Assembly: GCF_000764305.2 (NCBI RefSeq)
Contig: NW_025936006.1
Coordinates: 72,388-136,387 of the forward strand
Length of the DNA: 64,000 bases
From: Hyalella azteca
Taxonomy: Eukaryota; Arthropoda; Malacostraca; Amphipoda; Hyalellidae
Direction of reading: 5' to 3'
A program made the position numbers and the translations under genes. Shown in pieces: positions 13,536-26,804 of the stretch (the stretch's first letter is position 1; every line of letters starts with the position of its first letter). The notes under the pieces were generated by a model that did not search any database, was not told the origin of the DNA, and saw nothing but the letters and a program-made list of their open reading frames with translations.

Positions 13536-14304
13536 GTGGTGTCGTAGTATCTGCGGTCTCACCTTTGGATCGCGGCTATAACTTTATTATGCCGTATAAT
13601 ATTTAATTTGCATGAACAACTTTGGACTGCAGCTGCAACTTTCAACCGTTGCTGTGACTCTTATTTGTAGTCGCGCAGGAAACACACAGCATTGTTTTGT
13701 TAATACAGCAGACAACTGTGCATTTTATTAATGTTCGGTAATCTTCATGAACAAGTTTTAAACCTGAACAAAACATGTTCTCTCTCTATAGGTGCACCGG
13801 AGTGTCTTAAGAGTAAATGCAGAAAGCTCCCTGTATAAATTATTAAATTCCCCCAAGAAAGTCAGAAAGTATGTGTGAAGTGTATGGGAGCTGGCAGCCC
13901 TCGAGGCAAAGTAAGAAGTGGAGTAGGTGTCGGCTTGTGAATAAATTCTTGCTGGGGCTGATCGCTCTCAATACGAAAGGCAGCGGCGGGGCTCCAGAGA
14001 AAGTGTAACGTCATTAGAGCTTCAGGAGCGCGTGACGAACGACCTGCGCTGTTCCTATACGCAACGCGACCTCCATTCACTCGAAATATTTATGGCACGG
14101 ATTTTCTCTAAGCAAATATTCGAGTAAAGTTGTCGTGGGGGAAAATGTCGGAGCTGATGCAGCGTTGCCGGCGGTTTTTTGTTCATTGTGGTTAGGGCGA
14201 CACAAGCTGCAATGTTTTCCCTTATTGGGCAACGGTCGGTCTGTGAATCGTTGTACAAGCGTGCGTACTATATGGTCACACGGAGCCTTCAATGAACCTT
14301 GTAC

Positions 14305-14650
14305 AGGCATACGTCCTGTAGTAACGGTTCACTCAGTGAACCACTGTGCAGACGTGCGTCCGGTGATGAAGGTTCACGCAGTGAGCCGCTGTGCAGGCAT
14401 GCGTCCACTGGTGACGGTTCAGTCAGTGAACCGCTGTGCAGACGTGTGTCCAGTGGTGATGGTTCACTCAGTGAACCACTGCGCAGACGTGCGCCCAGTG
14501 GTGATGGTTCAGTCAGTGAACCGCTGTGCAGACGTGCGCCCAGTGGTGATGGTTCACACAGTGAACCGCTGTGCAGACGTGCGCCCAGTCAGTGAACCAC
14601 TGTGCAGTGGTGATGGTTCACTCTAAAAAGTTCAGTGGTGACGGTTCACT
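14305..14650 (+). repeat. 45-bp minisatellite with palindromic GGTTCACTCAGTGAACC
   Basis: About seven units. Each holds an inverted GGTTCAC/GTGAACC pair. Frames are open because 45 is divisible by 3. Confidence 0.92.
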
Positions 14651-14994
14651 CTATAAAATTTTGTGTTAAATTGGAATAAAATTTGCAGGATTTTGCAGCT
14701 CTAGAATTAATCATGATTTTACAAGACATACGTAGTTCTCGAGAAATTATTCATGTAAAAATGTGTAAATTGGAACAAGATAATTACAAATTTTTTCTAG
14801 CGTTAGGCAGTCTTCATAGAGACACGTTTTGGCAATCAATTTCGGAGTGTCATTAGAATTAAGGTCGTAATAGGAGCCCGGGGCCGATGTTTACAAGACC
14901 GCCACTCTGGGAGCCTCGGCAAATCCCTTCCACTGATAGCGAGGATCAAATCCCGAGCTCCAGAGCCTCCCAGACTTGGGGACGCTATTTTGCG

Positions 14995-15215
14995 GGACTA
15001 CGAACTGGCCGGGACACCAATCTTCGTGACCACGAACTGGCCGAGACACCAATCTTCGTGACCACGGACTGGCTGGGACACCAATCTTCGTGACCACGAA
15101 CTGGCCGGGACACCTATCTTCGTGACCACGAACGGGCCGGGACACCAATCTTCGTGACCACGAACTGGCCGGGACACCAATCTTCGTGACCACGAACTGG
15201 CCGGGGCGCCAATCA
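14995..15215 (+). repeat. 32-bp minisatellite
   Basis: Seven near-identical copies of GAACTGGCCGGGACACCAAT plus 12 further bases; highly homogeneous, so recently expanded. Confidence 0.93.
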
Positions 15216-16540
15216 GCACGACCAAGAACTGTGGACTCTGACCTGCGCAAGGTCGGGACGTAAGCGTCTGTTTAAATGCCTCAAAGTGGAATAGATTTTC
15301 TATTTATCTACAGAAATTAGAGTTGCGTTATTTCCGTTCTAGGAAAAAGATTAATTACGTTCTCTCCGGCGATCAAAGAAATTTATTATGCATCATGGAT
15401 GTTGCATGGGAGTTTCACTCCTGAGCCACTCCAAGTTGCGTAAATATTCTAAACAAATTAAAGTTCTTTACAACATGAGTGGCGGTGAGGTACTTTTATC
15501 CCGATAAGAGGGAAAAGTGAAGTTCGTTTGAGGGAACACTAAGCCAACTCCCTTGCCACATAATTGTTTGATCGCTTCCGTGAGAGGGACATTACCTTCT
15601 GCTGGATCAAAGAAGCGATACCCTCTTTTATGGCCCTTGTTGTGGCATCACGGGAGTTGCTCTTTGCTCACCTGAGGGAAAGCGATAAAATTCTGGAAAA
15701 AGTGACGCCATCCCTCAGCAGCCTCCATATTCCTTTATCTTTTACAAAAGCTTCAAGCAATTTTTTCTAGATTTTCCTGGAGTAAAACGCTCTTTGGAAA
15801 TGGTGAAGTCACTTGTCAAGCACCATTCGGAAATATTGGGGTTACCATCCAAGTACTAGATTAAAATAGTAAAGTAAGCAGGTAAGCACAAGTTATGATA
15901 GGTATACTAAACTTATGAGTAGTATAGGTATCTGAGAACTGCGCTACGTTACAAGTGATAGCAATAACACTGCAAGAATCATGATTTTAGAAAGACGGAC
16001 ACTGATATACATAAACTATGGTTAATATTTCAAAGAATGAAGCTGATGGAATGTGCCTCAAGCTGGGGAGGAATGCAGATGTGGCCTAATAATTTTATTT
16101 GAGCTGCGATACAAAGTGGCCGCGAAAACATCTGAGCGAGCAAAGAGAGGCCATGAGAACATCTATTTACTGACGAAGAGTGGCAGCAAAAACATCTCTC
16201 CCACGGGTCGAGAAAATAGCTTTAGGAAATTCGTCTAACTGCGCGCGAAATTGGTGCTAGGATTATAACCCGAGCTCCGTGTAAAGTGGCCGCAGGAATG
16301 TCACTTTCAGACAACTTCCTCTGGGACGACCACCATCACAAAGTTCGGCCATCTGGGCGAGCGATGCCGGTGCGTTATTGAGGCATCGAGCTTTTGTGGC
16401 GAACCTTCCTGGCCACAACACTTAACCTCGCTCTCTTGGTATTTTGTAGAGCCATTGATCCTGCTTAAACTGTCTCTTTATCATTTTATCCGTGTTGTTC
16501 TTAACCTCTGAAGGATTGATCACCTAATTATCTAAAATGG
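15216..16540. other. Intergenic, nothing recognised
   Basis: Unique sequence; short frames only. Confidence 0.6.
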
Positions 16541-16544
16541 TTCG

Positions 16545-16815
16545 TGGTTCATGAGTGCTCTGAGATATTATCACTTAATAATAACAAATGGCTCGTGGTG
16601 CTCCGAGATATNCTCTGAGATATTAATCACTTAATAATAACAAATGGCTCGTGGTGCTCCGAGATATTAATCACTTAATAATAACAAATGGCCCGGGTGC
16701 TCTGAGATATTAATTACTTAATAATAACAAAATGGCTCGTGGTGCTCTGAGAAATTAATCACTTAATAATAACAAATGTACCGGGTGCTCTGAGATATTG
16801 ATTACCTAATTATAA
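16545..16815 (+). repeat. 44-bp minisatellite containing a single-N gap
   Basis: GAGATATTAATCACTTAATA plus 24 further bases, about six copies. The N at about 16612 lies within the array and is flanked by GAGATAT on both sides, pointing to an unresolved copy number. Confidence 0.9.
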
Positions 16816-17304
16816 CAAAATCTCAGACCCGCGTCCCAGAGCTGCATGCGTCAGCACATCGCTCTGAGATGAAGAGTGCAAGCCAAAGCCAGTTTCTTGG
16901 ACCGCAATTCAATGTCTTTTCAACCCCCATGCTGGACTGCCGGCCTCTGATGTAGCAGCGCATCGTAAGCCTTCAAAATGTGATTAAAGAAATTTATTAT
17001 ATTGCACTGAAGATTTATGATGGCGATAGATTACGAGGGGTCGATTATATCAAGACAGCCGCGTGCACCTCCGCACCAAACTGAATTGACCGCCCGAGCG
17101 GCTGACGCTGAGGAATGATGTCTGATTTTATGATGAATATGACAGACTATTAAGTTAGATGGTTCGTTCACTTAGTTTAAACTCAATTTATTGAACTGTA
17201 TCTTCAATTTAATTAATGACAAACGAGAATTTTTTATGGAGGATTTCAGTGATAGATTGAGCGATTTACAAATTAATTTTCACACTGATCTCTACTACTC
17301 TGCG

Positions 17305-17700
17305 ATGTTACATGGACTGCCGCTCTGCGGAGCTCGACTGCCGCTCTTCGGTGCTGGACCAATACTCTGTAGAAAAGTAATAAGCGCCCGTAATTTACCA
17401 ACCTGTTCATATGATCCGACCTTCTTGAACGACAAACTTATTCTACGTTGTAACGTACCTTTTAAATAAATTCACTCTGAATCTGTCCACTGCCCAGTGA
17501 GCACCTGGTATCATTTCCTTCCTAAGTCATGAGGTCGCAGTCGCCCCAGCACGCTTAAACTAGCATTCCATTATACTCTGCGGCACCGGACCGACACTGC
17601 AGAACCGGAGTGGCACTCTGCGGTGTTGGACTGCCACTCTGCGGAGTTAAACAGTTACGTTGCGGAGTTAGACATACTCTTAGCAGTGTTGGACATGGTT
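17305..17700 (+). repeat. Two clusters of GGACTGCCxCTCTGCGG-type repeats
   Basis: About 20-24-bp units at 17310-17375 and 17575-17695 around CTCTGCGGAGTT; no gene. Confidence 0.75.
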
Positions 17701-19019
17701 GTCTACGAAGATTAGAAGCGGACTGAAAATCGATCAACCTGTCATTATTGATACATAATAATTCACAACTGGAAACCTAAAAGAAATATATAATTTACTT
17801 TGATATCAGATAAATTCTAAGCAACAAAAACTTTGATATGATATTAATTAACGGAGCGATGATCTGTTCTGAAGTACGAAAACTGCGTTTAAAACTGGGT
17901 AATGAATCAGATATTGAGCTAACTACTCTAATCCTAATCTAATCATTGTTATAGTCGATTTAATTTACGGGCTGGTCCGTCGTCTTCTGCTAACGAAGGA
18001 CTTGTGAGTACGGCATCAGAAGTCCTTCAGAATTTAAGCGTTGTCCTGTTGAACAATGCTACTGTAATGAAGTGTTGCTGCAAATTTCCCACTACTGTAT
18101 GTCAGACAATGAAGTTTAAGTAGAACCGACTCTGACGTCGGTGTTAGGTTCAGTATAGCCGTCAGATACTATGCCGATCCCGACTTGCGTCCTGGTTCCT
18201 CTCTTATAGGATTTTGACTCAGACGCCAGGGTGAGTTGTGTGCTATAGTGGTGGAATCTAGCTTGAAATACTTGATGGAATATAGTGATTTTTATGTATA
18301 TATGACTTGTCATGCGTAGATATTTACTTTCCGTTTTCTGTTGTAGGATCGTGCGTTATTCTCGGATCTCAATGCTCTAGCTCTCTCCTCGCATTTTGCT
18401 CCTCGCACTTTAGCTTCCTCCGCATTTAATTTGTTAGCGTTAAATTCAGATGCCGCACCTGTTTGATTTGTTTAATTTCGATTTGCCGTTTATCTTTAAT
18501 AAATAAATTTAAGAAAGTCTGTTTGAGTAACTATCCGCTCAGTCCAAGCTCTTGCTGATAAAACCAATAGGGAAGTTGAATTTAATTTCCGGTCATTGGT
18601 GGACGTGACAATTAGACCATCCGAACTTGAGGTGACGCGATTGATTAGCTATTATTCAAGATTAGTTCGTCACAGCTACAATGTTTAGATTAATGACTTT
18701 AAAAGATCCACAGTGGGTTTAGCGTATCTGCTTATATGTTTATGTGAGTTTAGCTTTAAATTTAATCATATATTTATTACATATGAATTCTGCGTACATT
18801 AGGAAATTAATTTAAAAATAGCATGCAAAGTCTGATGGATTCAAGATATTAACTCCCTGCCGAGGGCAAAAGTTTCGATAAAATGGGAACGTGTGGCAAG
18901 TTTCATTCTGTTGTATTTAAAGTTGGTTCTAATTGCTCGAACTAGCGCCGAACTTTGCCACAAAAGCTGGCTAGTTTTAAAATTAGTAAAATGACAGTTG
19001 TGTAGAGTAACATGGGCAA
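17700..19019. other. Intergenic, nothing recognised
   Basis: AT-rich unique sequence. Confidence 0.6.
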
Positions 19020-20300
19020 AGGGACCACTGCGGGTCATGGGCCCATAGCGGGTTTCTCGCTAAGTATGGCAGATATTGGTCCGTGTTCTCTACCGCCGGT
19101 TGACACTTTCAATGGGATGAAGTGATTTACGTTTTGCTAACAGTTTTGCGTTATTAAGTTATTTGTGAATAACTGTTTTAGCCCAGATAAAAGTTTTTTT
19201 GCTGCTAATTAAAACTGTTTTCGTTTACTGTAGATGAAGCTTTTGAAATTACTGTGAATTATATTTTGAAAGTAATATTTAGAGGGATAATTTTGAGATC
19301 AAGTTTGGACTATTATCATTTGAAATAAAATGTTGACACGATATAAATTGAAATGATACCTAGTGGGGCAACGGACCCATGCCTGTTACGGGGCAAAGCG
19401 CCCATGGTGGGCTCAATATCCCTCAGTGAAGTCTTGTATTATACATCATTAGATTTGTCTCCATGAGCTCTTCCAAACTATGAGCAGCTTTTTGAATTAC
19501 AAATTAAACTTAATATTGTATGATTTTTTGATTTGCCGCCCCAAGGCAGCAGGTTTAGTTTCTAGTTATGTGCATTTATGACCCCTTATCGAGTTATTGA
19601 CTCTTGCTTTGCCAAAAGTTTATTTCAGTCAACTCCAATGAGCCAAAAGTTGATGAGTTTTTATGGTGTTGGCTGGAATCACGATTAGGTACGAATTCTC
19701 TGCACATAATATCTGGATTATGGATGAAACTGGAACGAAGTTTTTTCTGATCAACTAAATATGTTTTTTCTAGTCAAGGATACATTTTTCATGTCATTGA
19801 CGAATTTTTTATCGCAAGGATACATTTTTCAAGTCAAGGATATATATTTTTAAATCAATAAAATATTTTTATTCACGTCAGTGATAGATTTTTTAAGCAG
19901 GGGGAATTTTTTCAAGTTAAGGATATGATTTCGTGAGTTGTTAATAAATGAATGAATGTCATATTTTTTATTGCAGTTTTCTTATTTTTAACTGTAAAGT
20001 GTTGTTTTATCACTTTTAAACGAAAAATATGCAATTGTGGTAAAGGGATCAAGGGTGGGCACCTTGCCCCAAGCCCATGGACCCATTGCCCCAGGGGTTG
20101 GGCAATGGGCCCATCTTGACACTTTTTACAAAAAAGTGTTGCATTAAAAATTGAATAACTCTATTGGCGTCTAATTCACATCATAAATTCCTCATTGATT
20201 GTACTTTAAACCAAAACAAAGAACCACCTCGTATCAATTAAAACGTCATCAAAAATTTAGTTTAAAAAAAGGGGGGGGGGGGACCGCTGCCCCATGTTAC
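19020..20300. other. Region with recurring GGGCAATGGGCCCAT-like motifs
   Basis: Clusters at about 19020-19050, 19360-19410, 20045-20115 and 20265-20300 share GGACCCATTGCCCC-like words in both orientations, including a G10 run. Possibly a decayed transposon; boundaries are not clear. Confidence 0.3.
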
Positions 20301-21139
20301 CATATTATTCAGTGGAATCGAGGTGCGCAAGCGAGAAGTGTCACGACTTATAAAATCAGATCGGAAAATTACAACGAATAAAACATCAAGGAATATTTAG
20401 CTAGAAATAATGAGTATGAGCACCCCTGCATAAATTACAGAGCACCCCTGCATAAATTGTTTGCAGGCTTTTCATTTTTCAATATTTCTACAATTTTGAT
20501 TCTTCACATGGCACCCAGCAGGCGTGAACTATATAATTGATCTCTGAGCGTAAACATCTTACCCGGTCACACTGAGTTTGTGGCTCTGTCAGTGGGCAAA
20601 CAGTCTTTAAAGTGGGCAAACAGTGGGCAAACAGTCATTTAAAAAAATCGTGGCGTTCAAATTCTTTGATTAAATCGGCAAAGAATTTACTATGATAAGA
20701 TTTCGTTTCTCAACAAGAAATGCACCGACATATGATACCTTTTCACTGTACGACCTTTTTAGGGTACTAAAAAATTCCACTTCAGAACTCGTGACATAAT
20801 CTATCAGTGCTCGCAGGCCGCTTGCTCGGCTTACACTAACTTTATTAAACTAGAGACTTGCGACCTATAAACTCGTCTTCTCGTCTCTGAAGGCCCAATT
20901 TTAAAATTTCGAATCACTTTGCTGTCATTGGCCGTACCCAAGAGGGTTAACTTGCAGATCTGTTGGCATGGCATCGACTTGAGTGCGTCTAACTCGCGGT
21001 CGGTTGTCAGCGCAGCTAAAACTCGCCGTCACCGCACGACAAACTTGCGGCCGAGCTGCGCTTGAACTTTAATGGCGCGGGCAGACGATGGATAGCGACG
21101 GACGAGTGATATGAGTCGGACATGTCAAGGTATTACGAA

Positions 21140-21330
21140 ATACTGCATGTATCATGGTAACTGTAATTCTATTCCCAGCTGATAACTGTAATTCTCTTCC
21201 CAGCTGGTAGGTTACTGTAATTTTATTCCCAGCTGGTAACGGTAACACTGTGCATGAGATGGTAACTGTAAAACAGCACCAGAGATTATAACTGCCATAG
21301 TACACCTGAATACCAGCTGCTAACTGTAAT
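21140..21330 (+). repeat. ~30-bp repeats (TAACTGTAATTCTATTCCCA)
   Basis: Five or six diverged units ending CCAGCTGGT. Confidence 0.75.
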
Positions 21331-21764
21331 GCTGTGCAGCAGTTGGGGGCTGAAGCTCCCCTAAAATAAGCCTAGTGACGTCACTATTTCCTAGCACCCT
21401 CGACATTTGGCTGAATCTGAAATGGGATGCCTTTATCAATTTGTGAATGAGCATTTCTGTGAAAAAGTAATATTATAAAATTTCATTTGACTTTCCGATC
21501 CTAGAAAATTAATCTATCAATTTCATTTGCGTTTTAAAATAGTTTTCGAGTGACTAGAAAAAAAAACACAAACTTTCAGTGAGTTTTAATGAATTCAAAT
21601 TTATCCATTAATTGGAAAGGTGAAAAAGAATTACGTCTTGAAGGGCGAACTGGGGAAAAATTGCACCAGGTCTTGACAACTTTATTCATTCGCATTGTTT
21701 TACTTGCAAATTCAAGGATATACATACATAAATAAAGATGAGCATACCTATAATTGTTTACCTA

Positions 21765-21890
21765 TCATCTACCTTGTCTACCATCTACATTTAACTACCA
21801 TCTACCTTCATCTACCATCTACACTTACCTACCATCTACATTCATCTACAATCTAAATTTATCTACCGTCTACCTTTATCTACCGGAAGT
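21765..21890 (+). repeat. 12-16-bp repeats (CTACCATCTAC)
   Basis: About nine imperfect units. Confidence 0.75.
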
Positions 21891-23289
21891 TTCAGGCGTA
21901 GCTAATTCACATTTGGAACACGTCGGGTAGCGGAGGAGAACGTACCTTTGCAGTTTGCACGTTCTTGAATATCTTTCCTTAAGAAGTAAGAAATTCAATA
22001 ATAATCTCACCCTACTAAAAAGATGCTACTATGTACTTGTTTCTACGATCACCCACTAACTTTTCATGATCTTTTAACTTACGATCATTGACACAATTGA
22101 AGAGAAGATCCATGCTTTGGTCGGAAGTGCGCGACTCGTACAAGCGAGGCTTCGGCAACTCGATTTCTCAGTGAAGAACTTTTTTAATTTTGTCTCGGCT
22201 GGCGAGGGTGGCATACGTCGTGGCAAGAACCGATGCATACAGTGTTTTTAATGCTTTCAACTCAAACTCTGTTAGCATTGAGTTGTCTACAAGCATGGCC
22301 AAAAATTTCTGCTTTCAAAGCGTTCTACTAATTCTACTTCAACTGCATATCATTTAGATGTTATATTTTCCGTAAGTCGGCATGGAATGCCAGAGTTTAA
22401 TAAAAAAAGTAGTGAAGCGGATTTTTCTGCATACGTAACAGTAATAATCATATAAAAATTATGTGACAGTAATAATCATCACATTTACTTTGATGGAAAT
22501 TTTGGTGACTAATTTTTAAATTAAGATCTTAATTTGAGGTTTTAACTAAATATGTATCGTTAGTGTGTTTACGACTGCCCAGTTACTTTTAGTATAAAAA
22601 TTGTGAAATCACGCTTATTTGACAACACAGTGAAGTTAGTCTGCAGACACAGCACAATGCGCACACTGAAAGCCTCCTAATTTGGTTCACTGCAGCAAAG
22701 CATCGCGGAAACACAGCTATAGCGATCGTTGAGCGCACGGATATTGCCTTACAAATGCAGTCTTCTTTAATGGCTTCAAAGACGAGCTCTGTAGAGCGCT
22801 TGGCACCAAGTTATGCTCGAGCTGCAACTCGAGCTTGTGTTTGTGTACAGCACAAGAGCAAGTTAGAGGACTCTGTTAATATCTCGTTAGGTTGCCTTGT
22901 GTCCATTGGCAACAACATCAATTGCAGCTTCAGATCTGTACATTCCGACGTAATATCTATAACGAGAACAGTCAAACCAAGTTCCTAAGCGTTCTTGCAA
23001 GTAGTTGAAATAATCGTTTTGACGCCTTTTCGTGTCAACAAATATCATTAATATCAATTGACGAATTAATATTTTCAATTTGACCCTGCTACTTTACTTA
23101 TGCCTGCTTGGTCATTGAACAAATTAACGTAAATTTCTTTCTAAAATGACGTTACATAATGTGAATGGTAACATTTTTCTCTGGTGCATTTAGAGGTCCA
23201 TAGAAAGACCAAAAGTTCGAACAAATTATTTCTCGGCAGCTGAGAAGGTTGGACTTACATGACTTGCAATAACTGCATTTTGCTGGAGG
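21891..23289. other. Intergenic, nothing recognised
   Basis: Unique sequence without supported features. Confidence 0.6.
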
Positions 23290-23605
23290 TACTACGTTAC
23301 TTTGTCACTTCATTGTAGGCACTTCGTTACTTTGTCACTTCATTGTAGGCACTTCGTTACTTCGTCACTTCACTGTAGGCACTTCGTTACTTCGTCACAG
23401 TCACTTCATTGTAGGCACTTCGCTACTTCGTCACTTCATTGTAGGTACTTCGCTACTTCGTCATTGCACTGTAGGCACTTCGTTACTTCGTCACTTCACT
23501 GTAGGCACTTCGTTACTTCGTCACTTCATTGTAGGCACTTCGTTACTTCGTCACTTCATTGTAAGAACTTCGTTACTTCGTCATTGCACTGTAGGCACGT
23601 CGCGG
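23290..23605 (+). repeat. 30-bp minisatellite
   Basis: CACTTCATTGTAGGCACTTC plus GTTACTTCGT, about ten copies; open frame (SLHCRHFVTS) is a by-product. Confidence 0.92.
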
Positions 23606-23864
23606 TATCTCTTCATTTATGCAAGACTACATCCTTGTTACCGACTCGGTTGCCATTGTGAGATCAAATGCAAAGTTTTCCTATAATACTAATTACAACG
23701 GTATCCTATTAGGTAGACCCCATTAGATTGACAGGAAGCCTTGCGAGAACACAAAGCGCAGCCTTGCCAAAATACCCTTGCGATCATTGAATTTCTTCCT
23801 CAACGGCATAACACAAAAATGCAGTCTTTTCTCTTAAAAATTATTTTAACGTTGTATTATTGAA

Positions 23865-23985
23865 CGTTTACGACCACTAATGAACGTTCACAACCACTGA
23901 TGAACGTTCTCGACCACTGCTGAACGTTCACGGCCACTAATAAACGTTCACAACCACTAATGAACGTTCACAACCACTGTTAGAA
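23865..23985 (+). repeat. ~24-bp repeat (GAACGTTCACAACCACTAAT)
   Basis: Five units. Another partial unit appears at 24300-24317 immediately after a single N. Confidence 0.85.
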
Positions 23986-24294
23986 ATTTCCATATTACTT
24001 AGGTTCTAAGTTTCTTTTTCTTCGTACCTATTGTTGGGTATGAATTTTGTAAATAGTGAGGGTTGGCTGTAAGACTTAGTGCTGTAAACATCACATTAAT
24101 GTTGCTCCGTTAGGAGTGTATAACGCCATTCCTTCTTAAATGCTATTTATTATTTTGAGTGATCACTCTTTGTTTTTTCGTTTTATTTATTTACTTTAAT
24201 AATGCATGTTCGCGCTTTCTTTGGTTAGGAAAGGGCGGACTCCAGTGCTAAGTTTGGGCTTGGCCTTCTCTTGTGGCTCGACCACTTTAACTTT

Positions 24295-24320
24295 GAGCNA
24301 TGAACGTTCACAACCACAAA
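24295..24320. other. Single-N gap followed by a stray repeat unit
   Basis: The N at about 24299 is followed by ATGAACGTTCACAACCAC, the unit of the array 300 bp upstream. This suggests that the intervening ~310 bp are misplaced or that the array is incomplete. Confidence 0.7.
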
Positions 24321-24789
24321 AGATTGTTTTAAAAGGACTTCATCACACTCACTTATTAGATTGGGTGAAAGGAATATTTGGCCAATTTTAATGAAATTCC
24401 CCGAATATGCAGAAAAAGAGTTAAAAATTCCCTACGCTGAAATGCTGTAGGTCATCTCGTACGAAAATTTACTGTGAAAGATCAAAAGCTGGTGAAAGCA
24501 GTTCTCATTTTTTCGGGAAAACTTTCCACTCTTTTTTCAACTGTAAAATTTTCTGTCGCAATTAATTACAAGATTGAGCTTAAGTCCAATTTGAGGCCAA
24601 ACTCATCAATGAAGGAAGTATTTAAAGTATTGCCTTGGTGCTGTTCTAATCGAACAAAGCTTCTTTCTCAGTCCTGCTGCGAAGTTCAGTTCAATTTTCC
24701 AATTTGTCGAGGACTTGTCGAGACGCTGTAACCGGCAGCGCCAGGTGTGGCCTCCCACGGTCGCTAAGTGGTGGTCTCTGTTAACTAGC

Positions 24790-25010
24790 AAACACCTTCT
24801 GTTGGCCTGCTCTTAAGTCTGCAGGCCCCTGTTAGGACTGAACTCCTGTTCAACTGTTCTTGTAAACTGACAGATCATCTCTTCTGTTGGTCTGTTCCTC
24901 AGTCTGCAGGCCACCTGTTAGGGCTGAACTCCTGTTAAATAGCTCCTGCGACCTGACAAATAATCCCTCATCTATTGGTCTGTTCATCAGTCTGTCATCT
25001 CTTAGGCCTA
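24790..25010 (+). repeat. ~84-bp tandem repeat x2.6
   Basis: CTTCTGTTGGCCTGCTCTTA and AGTCTGCAGGCCxCCTGTTA recur three times. Confidence 0.85.
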
Positions 25011-25399
25011 TACTGCGAATTGCTGTTTGCGTAAGGGAGAATATCATCTATCTTTGGTTGTCTGCTCTTCATTATTTCCCTTGCGACTGCATCAATCTTG
25101 CCACTTTTCTTTTCGATTATTCAGCTCCTACCAATTCTTATTCCGCCACTGAGGAACATGAGTGAAGGTGAGGATACAAGAACGCTCAATAATTTGGGGA
25201 AACCTGAATATACAGACGCTTGTTTCTGCCTAATTTTTAAACTTGACTCCTTGCAGAAGCTTGCAGAACAATCCAATTGTTCTCATGCGAAATACTAGGC
25301 TTCAGCTAGGCATCGTAATAGATCTGTAGTTCTGGACAATAATTCTCGCAGGGAGAGGTACGACTTCCAACTTGCGAACACTCGATAAATGAATGGCTT

Positions 25400-25500
25400 C
25401 AGTCTAATACTACAGTAGCTATTCAGCACAGACAAAGGCTGCCGCATGATTGAACTCGAACGAGCTACACTCAAAACGCTTGACAACTGCGCTGCCGGTA
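25400..25500 (-). mobile_element. Possible tRNA-derived SINE head
   Basis: The minus strand from about 25500 reads GGCAGCGCAGTTGTCAAGCG, resembling a tRNA A box, and ~30 nt later GTTCGAGTTC, close to the B box GWTCRANNC. The sequence does not fold into an evident cloverleaf, so a degenerate SINE is more likely than a tRNA gene. Confidence 0.4.
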
Positions 25501-26234
25501 CAATGCAATTAATAAATGAAATGAAGTTGGGTTTTGAATAGAGCTCTGTATACTTGTAGATAAATCTAGAATTGTTTTGGTTGTAGTCAATTTAAAAAAT
25601 TTAATCATGTCCACATCGTTCAGGAATCACAGAGAAAGAGTTTAGCTTTAATTCAGCTTTATAAAGCTAAAAAGCTAACTGAAAAATAAAATATAGCATT
25701 AATAAATAATTTTTACGAAAATAATTTTGCAATAAAACGCTACTTCTCTTGCCGGATACATGGAGCAAATACCTTGAAAATTTTGATCTCTTTAGTCTCG
25801 CAAAATAGTTTTTCTGTCTTTTGAGAACAAATTAATCTGTCAGAATATCGTAAATGAAATTACACTGAAAAATAAACATATAATAAACGGACCTTGGTGC
25901 TGCGTGTTGTTTTGGAGTGTATTGTGGCCATGCAGTTTTCTATTGTATCATTGTGTTATTATATGTATTATATTGTATTAAATATTTAAAAAGAATGTAT
26001 TACGTGATTGCAGCTGAACTATACCGTTTAAGCCGCTCTGTAGTCTGTATATGGTGAGAGCGTGCGGATTCACTTTGTACTAACCACATTCTCATTAAAA
26101 TAGTGGAACACACCACATTCTCATAAATTTTAGTGGAATACATTGTATGAAACTTATCAGGATTAAAAATGAGTTTCACAAAAGCACAGTATTGGTGCTA
26201 GAGAATAATGTTTATTCACATGTATCACAAAACA

Positions 26235-26445
26235 GCCTCGTCCCCCAGTTGTCCCACGATTTAATCAGTTGCCTCGTCCCCCAGTTGTCCCACGTTTTAA
26301 TCAGTTGCCTCGTCCCCCAGTTGTCCCACGTTTTAATCAGTTGCCTCGTCCCCCAGTTGTCCCACGTTTTAATCAGTTGCCTCGTCCCTCAGTTGTCCCA
26401 CGTTTTAATCAGTTGCCTCGTCCCCCAGTTGTTATCTGCGCACAA
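26235..26445 (+). repeat. 36-bp minisatellite
   Basis: CCTCGTCCCCCAGTTGTCCC plus 16 further bases, about six nearly perfect copies. Confidence 0.93.
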
Positions 26446-26634
26446 TAAGCCAGCTTGCAGATGATTGCTTCAATTCAACTTCAATTCAACAGATCTCTCT
26501 GCCATAATTGTTGATGTTGGTGCCTGGATGCGTCGAGAAATTAAAAAACCCGACGCTTTTCATGTCGCATGAAACAATAGATCGCACGGCGGTTGCTGCG
26601 TGCTGATTAATAATTGTCAGAGCCTCTGCAACAG

Positions 26635-26705
26635 TGCCGTGAATATGTCGGGAATGTGCCGTGAATGAGTCGTGAATGTGTTGTGAATGAGTCGTGAATG
26701 TATCG
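26635..26705 (+). repeat. ~20-bp repeat (GAGTCGTGAATGTGTTGTGA)
   Basis: Four imperfect copies. Confidence 0.75.
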
Positions 26706-26804
26706 TGAATGCGAACCATGCTTCTACTGTAATTAAATGAAGCCATAGGCTTATTGGCTTCTTTGAAGCTTCCCCATTATGGAACTGCAGAAATATAATG
26801 CGCC

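Noticed and set aside
14055..14310. Small minus-strand frames near 14.1-14.3 kb
   Set aside because: No domain, no splice sites of note, and they run into the 45-bp array.
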